Program-made: the position numbers and the translations under genes
The notes under the pieces: model-generated
Database searches by the model: none
What the model was told of the DNA's origin: nothing
The model's input: only the letters and a program-made list of their open reading frames with translations
Assembly (NCBI RefSeq): GCF_003977595.1
Contig: NZ_RYYR01000015.1
Span: 1 to 64,000, forward strand
DNA: 64,000 bases
Origin: Lysinibacillus antri
GTDB lineage: Bacteria > Bacillota > Bacilli > Bacillales_A > Planococcaceae
Direction of reading: 5' to 3'
Shown here: positions 63,901 through 64,000 of the stretch, piece after piece
Numbering within the stretch: position 1 is the first letter of the stretch
Layout: each line of letters begins with the position of its first letter

Positions 63901-64000
63901 TTAATTATATTGTAGTTTTCGATCTATTAATAATTGCTGAAGCTCTTTTAAGTTTCCAATTACGACATTCGATACTTTCGATACTTCTTCCATGTAGTGT
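63901..64000 (-). CDS. Partial ORF, C-terminal 33 residues, unknown
   Basis: The minus strand is open from the window edge to a TAA at 63901-63903 and encodes HYMEEVSKVSNVVIGNLKEL and a further QQLLIDRKLQYN. A terminator follows at once, which supports a real gene end. No family recognised from so short a piece; the N-terminus lies outside the window. Confidence 0.55.
   Translation of the reverse strand, partial: HYMEEVSKVSNVVIGNLKELQQLLIDRKLQYN

Overview
This is a low-G+C Gram-positive chromosome segment from an endospore-forming, motile member of the Bacillales, most likely Planococcaceae/Caryophanaceae (Lysinibacillus/Ureibacillus-like). Three things point there. The window opens with the 5' end of a 16S rRNA gene of Bacillales type. 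The order ygxA-ygzB-perR-bcp-hemL(gsaB)-ygaE ... ygaD-ygaC-sspE-mutY-yfhP-yfhJ-yfhH-recX follows the Bacillus subtilis yfh/yga neighbourhood. An aspartate racemase overlaps a D-aspartate-ligase-like ATP-grasp gene, which fits the L-Lys-D-Asp peptidoglycan of this family. No prophage, integrase, transposase or CRISPR array was seen.

Layout. 1-7.1 kb: 16S start with three tandem promoters, then the perR neighbourhood. 7.1-11.6 kb: a Crp/Fnr regulator divergent from a nitrate/sulfonate/taurine-type ABC importer, followed by cysK. 11.6-17.7 kb: an oligopeptide/dipeptide ABC system (ATPases, binding protein, permeases) split by a terminator and a 52-bp repeat array. 18-26 kb: conserved yga/yfh block with a very Asn-rich gamma-SASP-like gene, mutY, recX and pdaA. 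26-28.5 kb: an incomplete riboflavin operon (ribE-ribB-ribH, no ribD or ribA) behind two complete FMN riboswitch-terminator units. 28.7-36.5 kb: rRNA methyltransferase, a carboxyspermidine-type polyamine pair, an MFS exporter with a possible leader peptide, and class I fumarase. 36.6-38.7 kb: a PfeT-like P1B4 ATPase with a perfect PerR box. 38.8-50 kb: yihY family, pseudouridine catabolism, motAB, carbonic anhydrase, PPK2, map and TPP-riboswitch-controlled thiT. 50-64 kb: sbcDC, M29 aminopeptidase, a DECD helicase, the racemase/ligase pair and a beta-oxidation-type trio.

The most unusual signal is a set of six intergenic tandem arrays. Four have an exact 21-bp period and each has its own conserved core word (CGCWCGTA, ATTAGCCAA, TACTCGC, TATGGGACA) with divergent filler between cores. 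Two share one 52-bp unit. By position counting, all six lie just downstream of an intrinsic terminator of the preceding gene, and both periods are close to whole numbers of DNA helical turns (2 and 5). I know of no described system that explains this.

Other regulatory logic visible here: PerR boxes at perR and at the iron-efflux ATPase gene (which also has a Fur-box-like palindrome before its RBS), a Crp-type palindrome placed at about -41.5 for the ABC operon, and a mobile-looking 159-bp element with terminator hairpins at both ends, present in two inverted copies.
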